Source: Diphasiastrum complanatum (taxonomy: Eukaryota; Streptophyta; Lycopodiopsida; Lycopodiales; Lycopodiaceae). Taken from it: a DNA stretch of 64,000 nt. The translations under genes were made by a program, and so were the position numbers. The DNA lies in assembly GCA_029204225.1 (NCBI GenBank), contig CM055101.1, forward strand, positions 35,133,648-35,197,647, given 5' to 3'. Positions 43,601 to 53,305 of the stretch are shown here, piece by piece (the first letter of the stretch is position 1; each line of letters begins with the position of its first letter). Below the pieces are notes generated by a model. That model did not search any database. It was not told the origin of the DNA and worked only from the letters and a program-made list of their open reading frames with translations.

Positions 43601-44310
43601 TATATAAAAAAGACTCTTAAGAATTATTCTGATCTTATGAAGGTAACATCATTAGTAAACTCCTACACTACCAACATACCCTTTAAACAAAAGGACTGAG
43701 ATATATGCGAAGCACCAACTTGAATAGTAGACGCTAGCGACACTTGTGATGCGATCATGTTTGCATTTGATTGTACTTGAGAAACGTTTACTTCCGTATC
43801 CATCTCTACATATAGCATTGCATAGTCATACGCATGAGAGAAGTGTTATTGTTACAACTCGTTATCAAAGCTATTACACTTGTATAACAGAATATAGCTC
43901 TCGCATGCTTAGAGAGGAACGATTGAGAGCAATATACATATCGTTTTCTTGTTGTTTATCAAAACTCAATAATATGATTATAAAATTCGTGATACTTCGC
44001 TGCTAAACTGTGAGAGTCATAGATGATAGCGAATCTTATCAAAAAAAACATACGTTTGTAGAGAGCTCTTCATGATCAGAGATATCATACTTTCAAAATA
44101 AGTAGGTAGTGCATCGTTGGACAGTATGTATTATAAGACTTTTGGTATTCCATCGTTGGAAAGCGACGATGGTGCTCATTAAGTTGTTTTGCATAGATAG
44201 CACATTCATTAACCCAAGCAAATTATGCAAGTATCGCTAGTACAGTAGCGATATACTACTGTACAGGTGCTCATGTATTACTATAAGTAGTATGTGTCAC
44301 ATGAATAGTA
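43601..44310. other. Spacer, no gene seen
   Basis: AT-rich. Palindromic GTAGCGATATACTACTGTAC and ATTACTATAAGTAGTATG words lie near 44241-44292. Confidence 0.4.
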
Positions 44311-44565
44311 TGCCATAATACTATATTATCATTTCTGGTCAGTGACGGATTGCACAATAGGAAGATGCTAGTCTGAGTAGCGATGCTAGTTCCAAAGTTA
44401 AGCGATGGATGGCATACATGTAACAATGCTTCATGCACTCAAACATCCAACAAGCGTTGTATGATAGCGATGCCATAATACTATGTTATCATTTCTGGCC
44501 AGCGATGGATCACACTATCAATAGTAAGAGGATGCCTAACCTGAGAAGTGATGCTAATTCCAAGG
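44311..44565. repeat. Partial tandem duplication, period 160 bp
   Basis: TGCCATAATACTATxTTATC begins at 44311 and 44471, followed in both by TCATTTCTGGxCAGxGAxGGAT and an AAGxGATGCTAxTTCCAA block. Confidence 0.8.
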
Positions 44566-44649
44566 GCACAAGTCATTGCAGCTTTGCTTCACCAAGAATG
44601 CTCTACTAGTAGACCTTGAGATCAACGATTTTCTCTTTGAGAAACCCTT

Positions 44650-45911
44650 GCTTGTCAATCTCGACTTCTTCAACAAACAAGTCACTCGACATCGAAGTCT
44701 TTGAAGTCGTCGACTTCTTTAATCAGGTCTCCGAAGTCTCCGACTTCCTCGACTCCTTCAACAATTAAGTCTCCGAAGTCTTTGGCTTCCTCGACTTCTT
44801 CAACAATCATGTCACTCAACTTTGACTTCTTCAACAATCAAGTCACTCAACATCGAAGTCTTTGAAGTCTCTGACTTTCTCGATGACTTCGTTCATCAAC
44901 CAAAGTGTCTGACTTTGTTCATCAACCAAAGTGTCCGAAGTGACCTGACCATGTATGTACAACTGTCATTTTGTCATAGTAGTTCAACTACTCCCTGAGT
45001 GCGACAAAGCACTTAGTAAGATAACGAACATTTATTGTAATTAGATACATAAATTCGGTGTGTAAATGCACCTTCATCACACACTCTATGTGATGCTCCG
45101 TCCATGAGATGAACGATTTTGAGCCTCCAAGTTACGCCACCATTCTGGTTGTAACTCATTCTTATGCTTCAATGTAATATAGCAGCAATACGCTTTTTTA
45201 TTTGTGTATAACATAGATGAATGCTTGTTGTGATTTGAATGCACTTTGCTTCTGTTTGATCACGCTCGTTTACTCACCCTGATAGACATCTACAACTCCT
45301 CAATTTATGATCAGACGATGGTTGTCTTTGACACCTTAGAAACTTGCATTATCACACTACTTTATCACTTTGATGCTCAAAACTGAATCTCTTATTGAAT
45401 CTATTTTTTTTCAGTAATACCTGACACCATTTTTAATCTCTTCGGTGGACTATACTCATCCACATGCTTTTGAGTATGAATCGAATTTTTAAGATCATGT
45501 TGGGTAGAGCGATTGAGCTATGATTGTAATTTAGCATTCTCTGATCAAAACACGGACGTCTACGACTCCTCAATTTCTGATCAGACAATGATTGTCTTTG
45601 ACGCCTGAGGAACTTGCATTATCACACTGCTTTATCACTTTGATTTTCACAACTGAAGATCTTATTGAATCTTTGTTTTTTCTATTAATATCTCACACCA
45701 TTTTTAATCTTTTCGGTGGACAGTACTCATCCACTTGTTTTTGAGTATGAATCGAATTTTTAAGATCATGTTGGGCAGAGCGATTGAGCTATGATTGTAA
45801 TTTAGCACATTCTTTCAGATTGTTCTTGTACGTAGCAGCCCATAACAACGGGGGAGTTATTCCGGAAATATTTCTTTCTCCCTTGTCTGTTCACGTTCTA
45901 TAAACCTATCA
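44650..45911 (+). mobile_element. Copia LTR, 5' end missing (right chimeric array)
   Basis: This is the plus-strand counterpart of the LTR at 2158-3425. It has the GACTTC/GAAGTC array (44655-44945), then CTCCCTGAGTGCGACAAAGC, and ends at ACCTATCA. A stretch near 45240-45560 is duplicated internally (GATCAGACGATGGTTGTCTT recurs at about 45580), so this copy also holds an internal tandem duplication. The first bases of the LTR are replaced by unrelated sequence. Confidence 0.7.
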
Positions 45912-45914
45912 AAT

Positions 45915-45926
45915 CGGTATTAGAGC
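45915..45926 (+). other. Copia primer-binding site, degenerate
   Basis: CGGTATTAGAGC, two bases from the canonical TGGTATCAGAGC, 3 bp after the LTR end. Confidence 0.7.
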
Positions 45927-45972
45927 ATAGCTCAATAAAATGAGAGATTATTCTATTTGTATTACTATTAAC

Positions 45973-46317
45973 ATGTCTCTTATTGGTAACTCTTCATCTT
46001 CTCCATCCAATGAGACTAGAATCATTGACAAGTTCAATGGTTCTAACTTCTACATCTCGAAGTTAAAACTCCAGATGATGTTGATAGATAGATATCTTTG
46101 GGATGTAGTAGAAGGTTCTAACCTGAATCCAGAAGATAGTGATCAAGCAAAGGCATGGAAGATCAAAGATCAGAAGGCCTTAGCATGTATCGCACTCAAT
46201 CTGGCCGACTCCCAAATATCCCATGTTACCACGTGCAAAACCTCTAAGGAAGCACTGGATTTGTTATCAAGTCTATATGAGACTCAAGATGTAACCACCA
46301 GATTACACCTTAGAAGG
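45973..46317 (+). pseudogene. Copia gag N-terminal fragment fused to an LTR
   Basis: This is an uninterrupted frame beginning MSLIGNSSSSPSNETRIID, with FNGSNFYI and LWDVVEGSNLNPEDSDQ, ending at TTRLHLRR. The frame then enters LTR sequence at ACAAAGCACTTAG and stops within four codons. It is the best-preserved of the three N-terminal gag copies. Everything downstream of about residue 115 is deleted. Confidence 0.75.
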
Positions 46318-46950
46318 AAACAAAGCACTTAGTAAGATAACAAACCTTTATTGTAATTAGATACATAAATCCAGTGTATAAATGCACCTTCATCACACAC
46401 TCTATGTGATGCTTCGTCCATGAGGCGAACGATTTTGAGCCTGCAAGTTACGCCATCATTCTGGTTGTAACTCATTGTTATGCTTCACTGTAATATAACA
46501 ACAATACGCCTTTCTATCTACGTATAACATAGATGAATGCTTGTTGTGATTTGAATGCACTTCGCTTTTGTTTGATCATGCTTGTTTACTCACTTTGATC
46601 AAAACACGGACGTCTACGACTCCTCAATTTCTGATCAGACAATGGCTGTCTTTGATGCCTGAGGAACTTGCATTATCACAATGTTTTATCACTTTGATTT
46701 TCAAAATTGAATCTCTTATTGAATCTATTTTTTTTTTTCAGTAATACCTTACACCATTTTTAATCTCTTCGGTGGACTGTACTCATCCATTTGTTTTTGA
46801 GTATGAATCGAATTTTTAAGATCTTGTTGGGCAGAGCAATTGAGCTATGATTGTAATTTAGCATTCACATTTTTTCAGATTGTTCTTGTACGTAGCAGCC
46901 CATAACAACAGAAGAGTTATTCCGAAAGTATTTCCTTCTCCCTTGTCTGT
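46318..46950 (+). mobile_element. Copia LTR, truncated at both ends
   Basis: It is fused to gag on the left and breaks at CCCTTGTCTGT on the right into the tail segment (46951-47100). Both breakpoints match those in the minus-strand array at 1-702. Confidence 0.7.
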
Positions 46951-47102
46951 GCTAGATTTCTTATGCTCAGTCGACGACATATTTTTGAACCTTCGCATCT
47001 TTTCAAAACTTAGTTTTCCCTTAAAGCATTTTTTTCTTAAGGCACTGTCAGCTTTATTTTTTATCCTCATGGAATATAGCATCCATACTCTCAATTGTAG
47101 TT
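46951..47102 (+). mobile_element. Copia-derived tail segment (right array)
   Basis: It matches 1-178 (minus) and partly 53330-53420. No open frame. Confidence 0.5.
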
Positions 47103-47976
47103 GAGGTAGAGGGAACATACGATTCAAGTCAAAAGGTCAAATTTGATACAGAAGGCTGCATAATTCTTGACAAATCCCGGAAGGTTCTAGCCTTTGGAAG
47201 AAGAAGCAGCTATCTTTACAAACTTAGCCACTGCTACTCTTCTAATAGTCAAGCTCTTCACACAGCCACTTCTAAATCAAATGATATGATGGGGCATTTC
47301 AGACTTGGCCATCTTAATTTCAAGAGTATTCAGCAAATGTCTCTTCAGAGTCTAGTACAAGATCTGCCGTCTGTCAGCAAGCCAACTTTTCCATGCGAAA
47401 GCTATATTATCAGCAAGCATGCTAGAAGCCCTTTGACTTCAGACTCAGTTCATACATCCAAGGGCTTGCTTGACTTTGTACATAGCGACATTTGTGGTTC
47501 GATGCAAACTGCTTCCACCCGGGGGGGGGCTCTCTATTTTCTAACCTTCATCGACGACTTCTCTCAAAGGACTGCTACTTACTTTATGAAAAAAAAATCC
47601 GAAGCGTTCAAGTTCTTCAAGCAGTTCAAGGCATCTGTAGAAAACCAGACCCATAGGAAGATCAAGGCTCTACGCATAGATGGAGGGGGAGAGTATATCT
47701 CCACACAATTCAAGGAGTTCTGCAAGGCCAACCAGATATATCAATAATATACAAATAGCTACTCACCTCAGTCCAATGGTGTAGTTGATAGAAGAATCGG
47801 ACACTCATCGAAAGTGCCAAGAGCATGCTGGCCCATGCCTCTCTTTCAAAGAAATTCTGGACAGAAGTTGTTACAACAGCTGTCTATTTGCATAATCGAT
47901 CCATCACCAAAGCCCTGAATGGCAAGACACCTCATGAGGTGTGGACCGGATTGAAACCATCACCCAAATATATTCG
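47103..47976 (+). pseudogene. Copia pol fragment: pre-integrase and integrase core, interrupted
   Basis: The plus frame reads GRRSSYLYKLSHCYSS, then HFRLGHLNFKSI (the zinc-binding HHCC start), HSDICGSMQTASTRGG, FIDDFSQRTATYFMKKK and RIDGGGEYISTQF (the second catalytic Asp of the DDE core). The usual C-x-x-C is damaged (CESYIISKH). A stop lies at about 47745. After it, homologous sequence continues in shifted frames through SYSPQSNGV to KTPHEVWTGLKPS. It then ends abruptly at about 47976, where the next element begins. Confidence 0.8.
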
Positions 47977-47980
47977 TGTG

Positions 47981-48385
47981 TTACACGTGTGAAAGAGGCC
48001 TAGATACTTTTATTTTAGTATATATTTCATGTTGAAGAAGTCTCAAACTTCAGGACCTTCGAAATGACACCAAAATCATGTTATTTGGACATATAGGCCA
48101 AAATTGGCTATTTTAGGCCATTGGTGTCCTAAATTTGGGTCCTAAGTTCTAGAGAGAGGAGAGAGAGTCATCTCTCTCACCTATATTAGGCTGAAATTTG
48201 TGGAGAACATGTTAGAGAAACTTATTGTATTGTTGAGAGAGTTAAATAGATCATTGTCACAGTTTTTTTCTCCATTGAGCATTGCTTTGTGTATTGTCTT
48301 CAAGCTTTTGTGTATGATCTTAAGAGGTTTCCAAAAGTGGTAGGCTGTTGTTGTAGGGCTGGTATGTTGTTGTTTTTGGCTAACA
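47981..48385 (+). mobile_element. Left LTR of the non-autonomous element (5'-truncated)
   Basis: Starts TTACACGTGTGAAAGAGGCC and ends GGCTAACA. It contains GAGAGGAGAGAGAGTCATCTC. Confidence 0.7.
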
Positions 48386-48870
48386 TCCTCATGTGAAATG
48401 ATCTTAGATCTACATCTAAACACCAAGATTTGACAAGCTAGTGAAGCTAGTCTTGTGATTCACTAAGTGTGCTCTTTCATTCACCTCTAAAGCTTTATTT
48501 ATCACTTGCTGGAGTTTTGAAACTTTTAGAAGTGTGGTTTACATGTGGTTCTACAGGTTGAATCAATATCTTAGTGTGTTGACAAGTAACTCTTCACACC
48601 ATAACTTGATTTGGTCACTTGCTGGAAAGTTTGAGAGCTTAAGCAAGAGTGTGTTCAAGTTGGTTTGAGTTTGTAATCCATTCTTAGTGTGTGAAAAGTG
48701 TTGCATGTGTTTCAATCTTCCTTTCTATGCTTGGAAACCAGCCAAGTTCAAGATAGGAGTGTTTTAGGGTCCTAGATCTTCTAAGATCTCCTTATCCATC
48801 ATTTGTTGAGAGGAAAGTGAGTGGTAGGTGCATTAGGATAGAGCCTAAAAGTTGAGGAATCATTATATTC
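48386..48870 (+). other. Leader between left LTR and gag
   Basis: Non-coding. The motif CACTTGCTGGAxxxTTTGA occurs twice (about 48504 and 48616). No recognisable primer-binding site. Confidence 0.5.
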
Positions 48871-50652
48871 ATGGCTTCCAATGGTGGGATCATGTTAGAA
48901 ACTAATTATAGGTTGAGTTCATCAAACTACTCTACCTGGAAAGTGAGGATGGAATCCTCACTTGAGTTGAATGAACTCATGGACATAGTTGCAGGAACTG
49001 AAGAGAGACCACCCATAGTTCAAGAGCAACAAAGGTTTGATAAGAAGGCCAAAAGGGCTCTTCATATCATTAAAATGAATGTTACCAATAAACTTCTCAA
49101 GGAAGTTGGTAATAGTCAAAGTGCAAGTGAGGCATGGAATGCCTTGAAGAAGCTCTTTGAATCAAAGTCCACATCTAGGGTATTGACCCTAAGGAGGCAA
49201 ATATTTTCTAGTAGACAAAGAGAGGGTGAAAGTGCTCATGCATTTGTCTTGAGGGTTAAGTCCTTAAGTGATGATCTAGCATGCATTTTTGAAAGCATAA
49301 AAGATGGTGAAATAGTCCAGGTTATGTTGAATGGTTTGCTAGATGAACATGCTAACCTTGTGCAAATTTTTGCCATTCAAAGAGTCTTGCCAAGTGTAGT
49401 TGACTTGCAAGAAATCTTATTGGCTGAAGAACATAGGTTGCAATCAAAGCTTGATGGTGCATCCTTGCAAGGTGGAGGTGAAGAGCCTTTCTTCACAAAA
49501 GGCAAAGGTAAAAGCAAAGGGAAATGGTCCAAAGGTGGTAACTCGGATCATGATGATCACTCTTCCTCCTCCTCTTCTACTTCTTTTAGAAAGAAAGACA
49601 AGTCAAAGTTCAAGTGCTTTTATTGTGGGATAAAAGGTCATTTTGCAAATGAATGTCATAAGAAGCAAACTAATGAAGGTAGCAAGAAAAACAACTTTTG
49701 TACTTCTAATGAGGATCTAGATTCTTGTGATTCTCTCATGATGTGTTCTTCAAGTCTAATGTCAAGTGGAAGTGACAAGGATTCATGGTGGATAGATAGT
49801 GGATCTAGTTTGACTAGTCACAAGGAGTTCTTTACTTCTTTGATCTCTTATGTTGGAACCAAGAAAGTCGTTCACATGCCAAATGGTGGTGAGTGTATGA
49901 TCAAAGGTATTGGCTCAATTCCTATTTGCCTTTCTAATAATAGGAATGTAAGGCTTGACGGTGTTATTTACATTCCTTCAATTTCAAGGAATTTGCTAAG
50001 TGTTGGTCAAATGTTAAAAAAAGGGTACAAGACAAAGTTTGTTGAGGATGTTTGCTTCATTACTAAGGGAGATGTCTTGATTGCTAGGGGCAATAGACAA
50101 GGTAGACTTTACAAGCTTGATGCATTTGTTATGTCTAACAAGAGGAATGAAATGGATGTTGGTGGTTCTCTCAACTTTCAAAAGTCAATCCCTAGCATCA
50201 ATAAGATTGGTAGATCTTATGCAAAGTCTAAAGAACTTCCTTATGCTAGATCTAGGTTGAGATCTAATGAGCTTCTTGGAGATAGTTATTGTTGTGCTAA
50301 CTTGGCAACTTTTGGTGAATCTATGATCAATTTTTTAGATCCATTGGATCTTGAAGATGGACTAGTGCTACCTACTAGTCAAATGGAGTCATGTGGTGCT
50401 AAATTAGTATCATGTTTGAACTCTTCTACTCATAGATTTCCAAGTCTTGGTGGCTCTTTAATGGAACTACATGGAAAGTGCAAAAATGAAAAAGGTAAGA
50501 AGAGAGCTAACTTCAATAATGGAAGTGATGAAAACTCTTCTTTGGAAATGGTTGTTGCTAATGACTTATTTACTCATTTGGAAAGAGATGGTGCTTTGAG
50601 CATGATTGAAAAAAAAGTTTCTTTTGTATCTTTATGTGACGAGTCCAAATAA
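48871..50652 (+). CDS. Copia-like gag-protease ORF1 with unknown C-terminal region
   Basis: 593 codons. Residues 1-200 are a UBN2-type gag (YRLSSSNYSTWKVRMESSL, EAWNALKKLFES, LRRQIFSSRQREGES). Residues 206-245 are basic and Ser-rich. A CCHC zinc knuckle, CFYCGIKGHFANEC, lies at about 249-262. The protease active site is WWIDSGSS at about 307 (D-S-G conserved, but SGSS in place of the usual SGAS/SGAT), with PSISRNLLSVGQM at about 370-382. GRLYKLD (about 412) is the start of a pre-integrase domain. From about residue 425 onward the HHCC zinc finger and integrase are missing, and the sequence becomes Ser/Leu-rich with no known motif. It ends at TAA (50650). ATG 48871 is the first in-frame start (CATGGCTTCC). 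Gag and protease would serve particle formation in trans or cis. Confidence 0.85.
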   Translation: MASNGGIMLETNYRLSSSNYSTWKVRMESSLELNELMDIVAGTEERPPIVQEQQRFDKKAKRALHIIKMNVTNKLLKEVGNSQSASEAWNALKKLFESKSTSRVLTLRRQIFSSRQREGESAHAFVLRVKSLSDDLACIFESIKDGEIVQVMLNGLLDEHANLVQIFAIQRVLPSVVDLQEILLAEEHRLQSKLDGASLQGGGEEPFFTKGKGKSKGKWSKGGNSDHDDHSSSSSSTSFRKKDKSKFKCFYCGIKGHFANECHKKQTNEGSKKNNFCTSNEDLDSCDSLMMCSSSLMSSGSDKDSWWIDSGSSLTSHKEFFTSLISYVGTKKVVHMPNGGECMIKGIGSIPICLSNNRNVRLDGVIYIPSISRNLLSVGQMLKKGYKTKFVEDVCFITKGDVLIARGNRQGRLYKLDAFVMSNKRNEMDVGGSLNFQKSIPSINKIGRSYAKSKELPYARSRLRSNELLGDSYCCANLATFGESMINFLDPLDLEDGLVLPTSQMESCGAKLVSCLNSSTHRFPSLGGSLMELHGKCKNEKGKKRANFNNGSDENSSLEMVVANDLFTHLERDGALSMIEKKVSFVSLCDESK

Positions 50653-51825
50653 GTCATTTGTGAAACAAGTGGTGTCACATGTATTCATAAAGAAAGTAGT
50701 TCAAAAGGTTCTATCATGAGACTTGGTGAGGAAGATCTCAAGTCAAAAGGGAGAGATGAATGTGAAGTGTTCAATTTAGGATGTACTTTGAATGATGCTT
50801 TTGTGAATGATAGTGAGGGTTCATTATCATTACCTATATCATTGATTAGAAGTCCAGGTTTGACAAGAAAAAGTACTTCAATCATTCTTATGTTGAAGGA
50901 ACTATGTATTCTTTTGATGGCTTCTAATGTTCGAGACTCTTCCATTTCTTATGATGCAACTATCAAGAGGGAGATTGCTAAATTTTGTGGTGTGATCATT
51001 AAGAGGGAGTCTTGTGAAGGAAAGGGCAAAGGAAGAGTGACTCATGGGAAGATTCAAGGCATGGATCTTACATCTCTTCATCAACTCAAAGGTTGCTATG
51101 ATTGTGGTGGAGTGTTCATGCATGATCGAGATGGCAAAAGGTTGGATGAAGAAGACTACATGGAGCAACTCAAGTGGCAATTTCTCCAATGCAAGGAAGA
51201 TCTCATTGGTGAGCTCGTTGAGGTTTGGTTTGAGCTCAAATGGGCTGGTTTGATTAGGTTTGATACTCAACTTCATCTACTCTACTTCATGTTGGATAGA
51301 ATTGTAGAAATCTATCTTTTGGTTTATGATGGTGACATTGTTTTCACTAACTATAGTGAAAGGTTGAAATCAAGCAATGATGAGATGTTGTGGGATGTTA
51401 ATCATGTGTTTGAGAGGGAGTATCTTCAGAGGTTCAGATCTGAAGATGTTTATAAATGCAAAGTCCTTGATGTTTTATTGGAAGATCAAGATGTTGATCT
51501 TGAATTGCTTCATCAACACCAAGAGGCAAGTAGCAATGGGAAGCTAGTCAAAAGCATCAAAGGGGAGCCACATGGGAAAAGAATTTTGGATCTGTTTTTA
51601 CAGGTTCTTGAAGGTTCAAGTAAGGTTCTTGGAGCATCAAGGAAGTGTCCTTTTACTCTACCTTATTTGTTTAATCTCATGTATGAACATTGTCATGTCA
51701 ATGTGTTGCAATTGTCAAAATTCACTGAAACTAGTTCCATAGTTTTGCATCCTTTGGATCTTGGAGATGGAATAGCCATTATTGCTGGTTCTTATGATCA
51801 AGTAAATGAATTCTTCAAATCTTGA
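50653..51825 (+). CDS. Unknown ORF2 of the element, in frame with ORF1
   Basis: This is the same frame as ORF1, open directly after the TAA. The first ATG is 50716 (369 aa), and 21 further codons connect back to the stop. No integrase, RT, RNase H or envelope-like motif is visible. It contains a CYDCGG pair, an acidic and aromatic middle (about residues 145-230, such as WQFLQCKEDLIGELVEVWF), an acidic VLLEDQDVDLELLHQHQE stretch, and ends VNEFFKS. The words HPLDLGDG near the end echo DPLDLEDG in ORF1, hinting at an internal repeat or shared origin. It could be captured host sequence, a highly diverged pol relic, or a family-specific protein. I do not recognise it. Confidence 0.6.
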   Translation, partial: VICETSGVTCIHKESSSKGSIMRLGEEDLKSKGRDECEVFNLGCTLNDAFVNDSEGSLSLPISLIRSPGLTRKSTSIILMLKELCILLMASNVRDSSISYDATIKREIAKFCGVIIKRESCEGKGKGRVTHGKIQGMDLTSLHQLKGCYDCGGVFMHDRDGKRLDEEDYMEQLKWQFLQCKEDLIGELVEVWFELKWAGLIRFDTQLHLLYFMLDRIVEIYLLVYDGDIVFTNYSERLKSSNDEMLWDVNHVFEREYLQRFRSEDVYKCKVLDVLLEDQDVDLELLHQHQEASSNGKLVKSIKGEPHGKRILDLFLQVLEGSSKVLGASRKCPFTLPYLFNLMYEHCHVNVLQLSKFTETSSIVLHPLDLGDGIAIIAGSYDQVNEFFKS

Positions 51826-52439
51826 AAGATATTGAAGTGGTCAATATGTTTACTTTTGAGCAAAGTTCAAGATCTAGCATCCTAGTGTTGGCAAATTGGC
51901 AAATTGTTGACAATGTAGAATCAAGGGTTGTATGCAAATCTTGTGGAGATACTTCAAGTATTTCAAGTTCAAGTTTTGCTCATTCAAATGGAGCAGAGAA
52001 CACATCATTTTGGCATTCATTCACTCAAGGGCTTTCATGGATTGGAGATCTACAAAGGCAAGGTGGTGATGGAGGTCCATTCATGGAGATACATGGTGCA
52101 TTCACTATGGGCATAGTGGAATGTGGAGGAGGCATGCAAACACTTGTTGGTTACTTTCACTTACAACTTGTTTGTTGCTGTTTTATAGAAAATTCAAAGG
52201 TGGATACATGGAGGAGTCCTTTCATTATGATTCTATGTTCTTTTACATGTATCATGTTCACCATTCTATGTAAAATTGATGTAAGAAATAGTGAAGCGTC
52301 CTATATGGACACTATTATCTATATCAATTATGTTGTACTTCATATTGTACATATTAAAACACTTGAGAAGAGACCTATTATCATGATGGAGATCATTCTT
52401 ATATTGGAGAAAATTAGTGCTGTAAAACTAGCAAGTTAA
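51822..52439 (+). CDS. Unknown ORF3 of the element (overlaps the ORF2 stop)
   Basis: An open frame of about 205 codons in a different frame, beginning at a TTG. The first ATG is at 51847 (MFTFEQSS). It contains CKSCGD and CCCFIEN cysteine words and hydrophobic stretches (FIMILCSFTCIMFTILC) that could be a membrane segment. It ends 13 bp before the right LTR, where RNase H normally sits, but no RNase H motif is seen. Whether it is translated is unknown. Confidence 0.4.
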   Translation: MKDIEVVNMFTFEQSSRSSILVLANWQIVDNVESRVVCKSCGDTSSISSSSFAHSNGAENTSFWHSFTQGLSWIGDLQRQGGDGGPFMEIHGAFTMGIVECGGGMQTLVGYFHLQLVCCCFIENSKVDTWRSPFIMILCSFTCIMFTILCKIDVRNSEASYMDTIIYINYVVLHIVHIKTLEKRPIIMMEIILILEKISAVKLAS

Positions 52440-52452
52440 GTTGAAGAGGGAG

Positions 52453-52937
52453 TGTGAAAATTGTCAACATTTCCTAGCTAGTTTGAGGCCTAAATTGGCA
52501 ATTTTTGTACATAGTTTTGGATCTAACATTTTACACGTGTGAAAGAGGCCTAGATACTTTTATTTTAGTACATATTTCATGTTGAAGAAGTCTCAAACTT
52601 TAGGACCTTCGAAATGACACCAAAATCATGTTATTTGGACTTATAGGCCAAAATTGGCTATTTTAGGCTACTGGTGCCCTAAATATGGGTCCTAAGTTCT
52701 AGAGAGAGGAGAGAGAGTCATCTCTCTCACCTATATTAGGCTGAAACTCGTGGATAACAGGTTAGAGAAACTTATTGTATTGCTGAGAGAGATCAATAGA
52801 TCATTGTCACAGTTTCTTCCTCCATTGAGAGCATTGCTTTGTGTATTGTCTTCAAGCTTTTGTGTACGGTCTTAAGAGGTTTCCAAAAGTGGTAGGCTGG
52901 TGTTGTAGGGCTGGTATGCTGTTGTTTTTGGCTGCCA
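52453..52937 (+). mobile_element. Right LTR of the non-autonomous element
   Basis: Starts TGTGAAAATTGTCAACATTT immediately after the polypurine tract and ends GGCTGCCA. Matches the left LTR from 52531 onward. Confidence 0.75.
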
Positions 52938-53305
52938 TCGGTACCTTTTATTAGTTTATTTTCTCTTGAATGCTTTGTCAAGTTCATGTGTATCAAAGGT
53001 AGCATTAGGATGCTTTGCCATTTCTAGCTTTTGTAGCTTGTTGTGCAAAGATCTTAGCCAAGTATTTTGGGAGTTTGGATCCATTCAAGATCCACTTTTT
53101 TCACAGAAAATCAATGCATTTATGTTAGAGAATGGTTTAATTCCAAACTCGACAAACTCAAATGTCTACCTCATGTCTGTATCAGATTACTTCATTGTCA
53201 TCACTCTCTATGTAGATGATACACTCTTATTCAATAACAATCTAAATCTGATGAAGGATATAAAATGCATGTTGGCCCAGGAATACAAGATGACCAGCCC
53301 ATGGG
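52938..53305 (+). pseudogene. Copia RT fragment with YVDD
   Basis: The plus frame at 53095-53313 reads NSNVYLMSVSDYFIVITLYVDDTLL, the RT catalytic block (YVDD at 53209-53220), then LMKDIKCMLAQEYKMTS. It probably belongs to the Copia interrupted at 47976. RNase H is missing, and RT runs directly into LTR-type sequence near 53305. Confidence 0.75.

Larger units (their letters stand above)
47981..52937 (+). mobile_element. Non-autonomous Copia-like element with gag-protease and unknown ORFs
   Basis: Direct terminal repeats lie at 47981-48385 and 52453-52937. The right one starts TGTGAAAATTGTC after the polypurine tract GAAGAGGGAG. The left one lacks about the first 78 bp. Both end in CA (CTAACA, CTGCCA). 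By eye there are about 20 differences in about 400 bp, so the insertion is moderately old. Inside are a leader (48386-48870), a gag-protease frame, and about 550 further codons with no integrase, RT or RNase H. The element sits in the integrase gene of an older Copia. No standard iMet primer site follows the left LTR. Confidence 0.75.

Noticed and set aside
51928-52116. 62-codon frame overlapping ORF3 considered as an RNase H relic
   Set aside because: No conserved RNase H residues (TEAEY or ADxLTK types) are present. It shadows ORF3.
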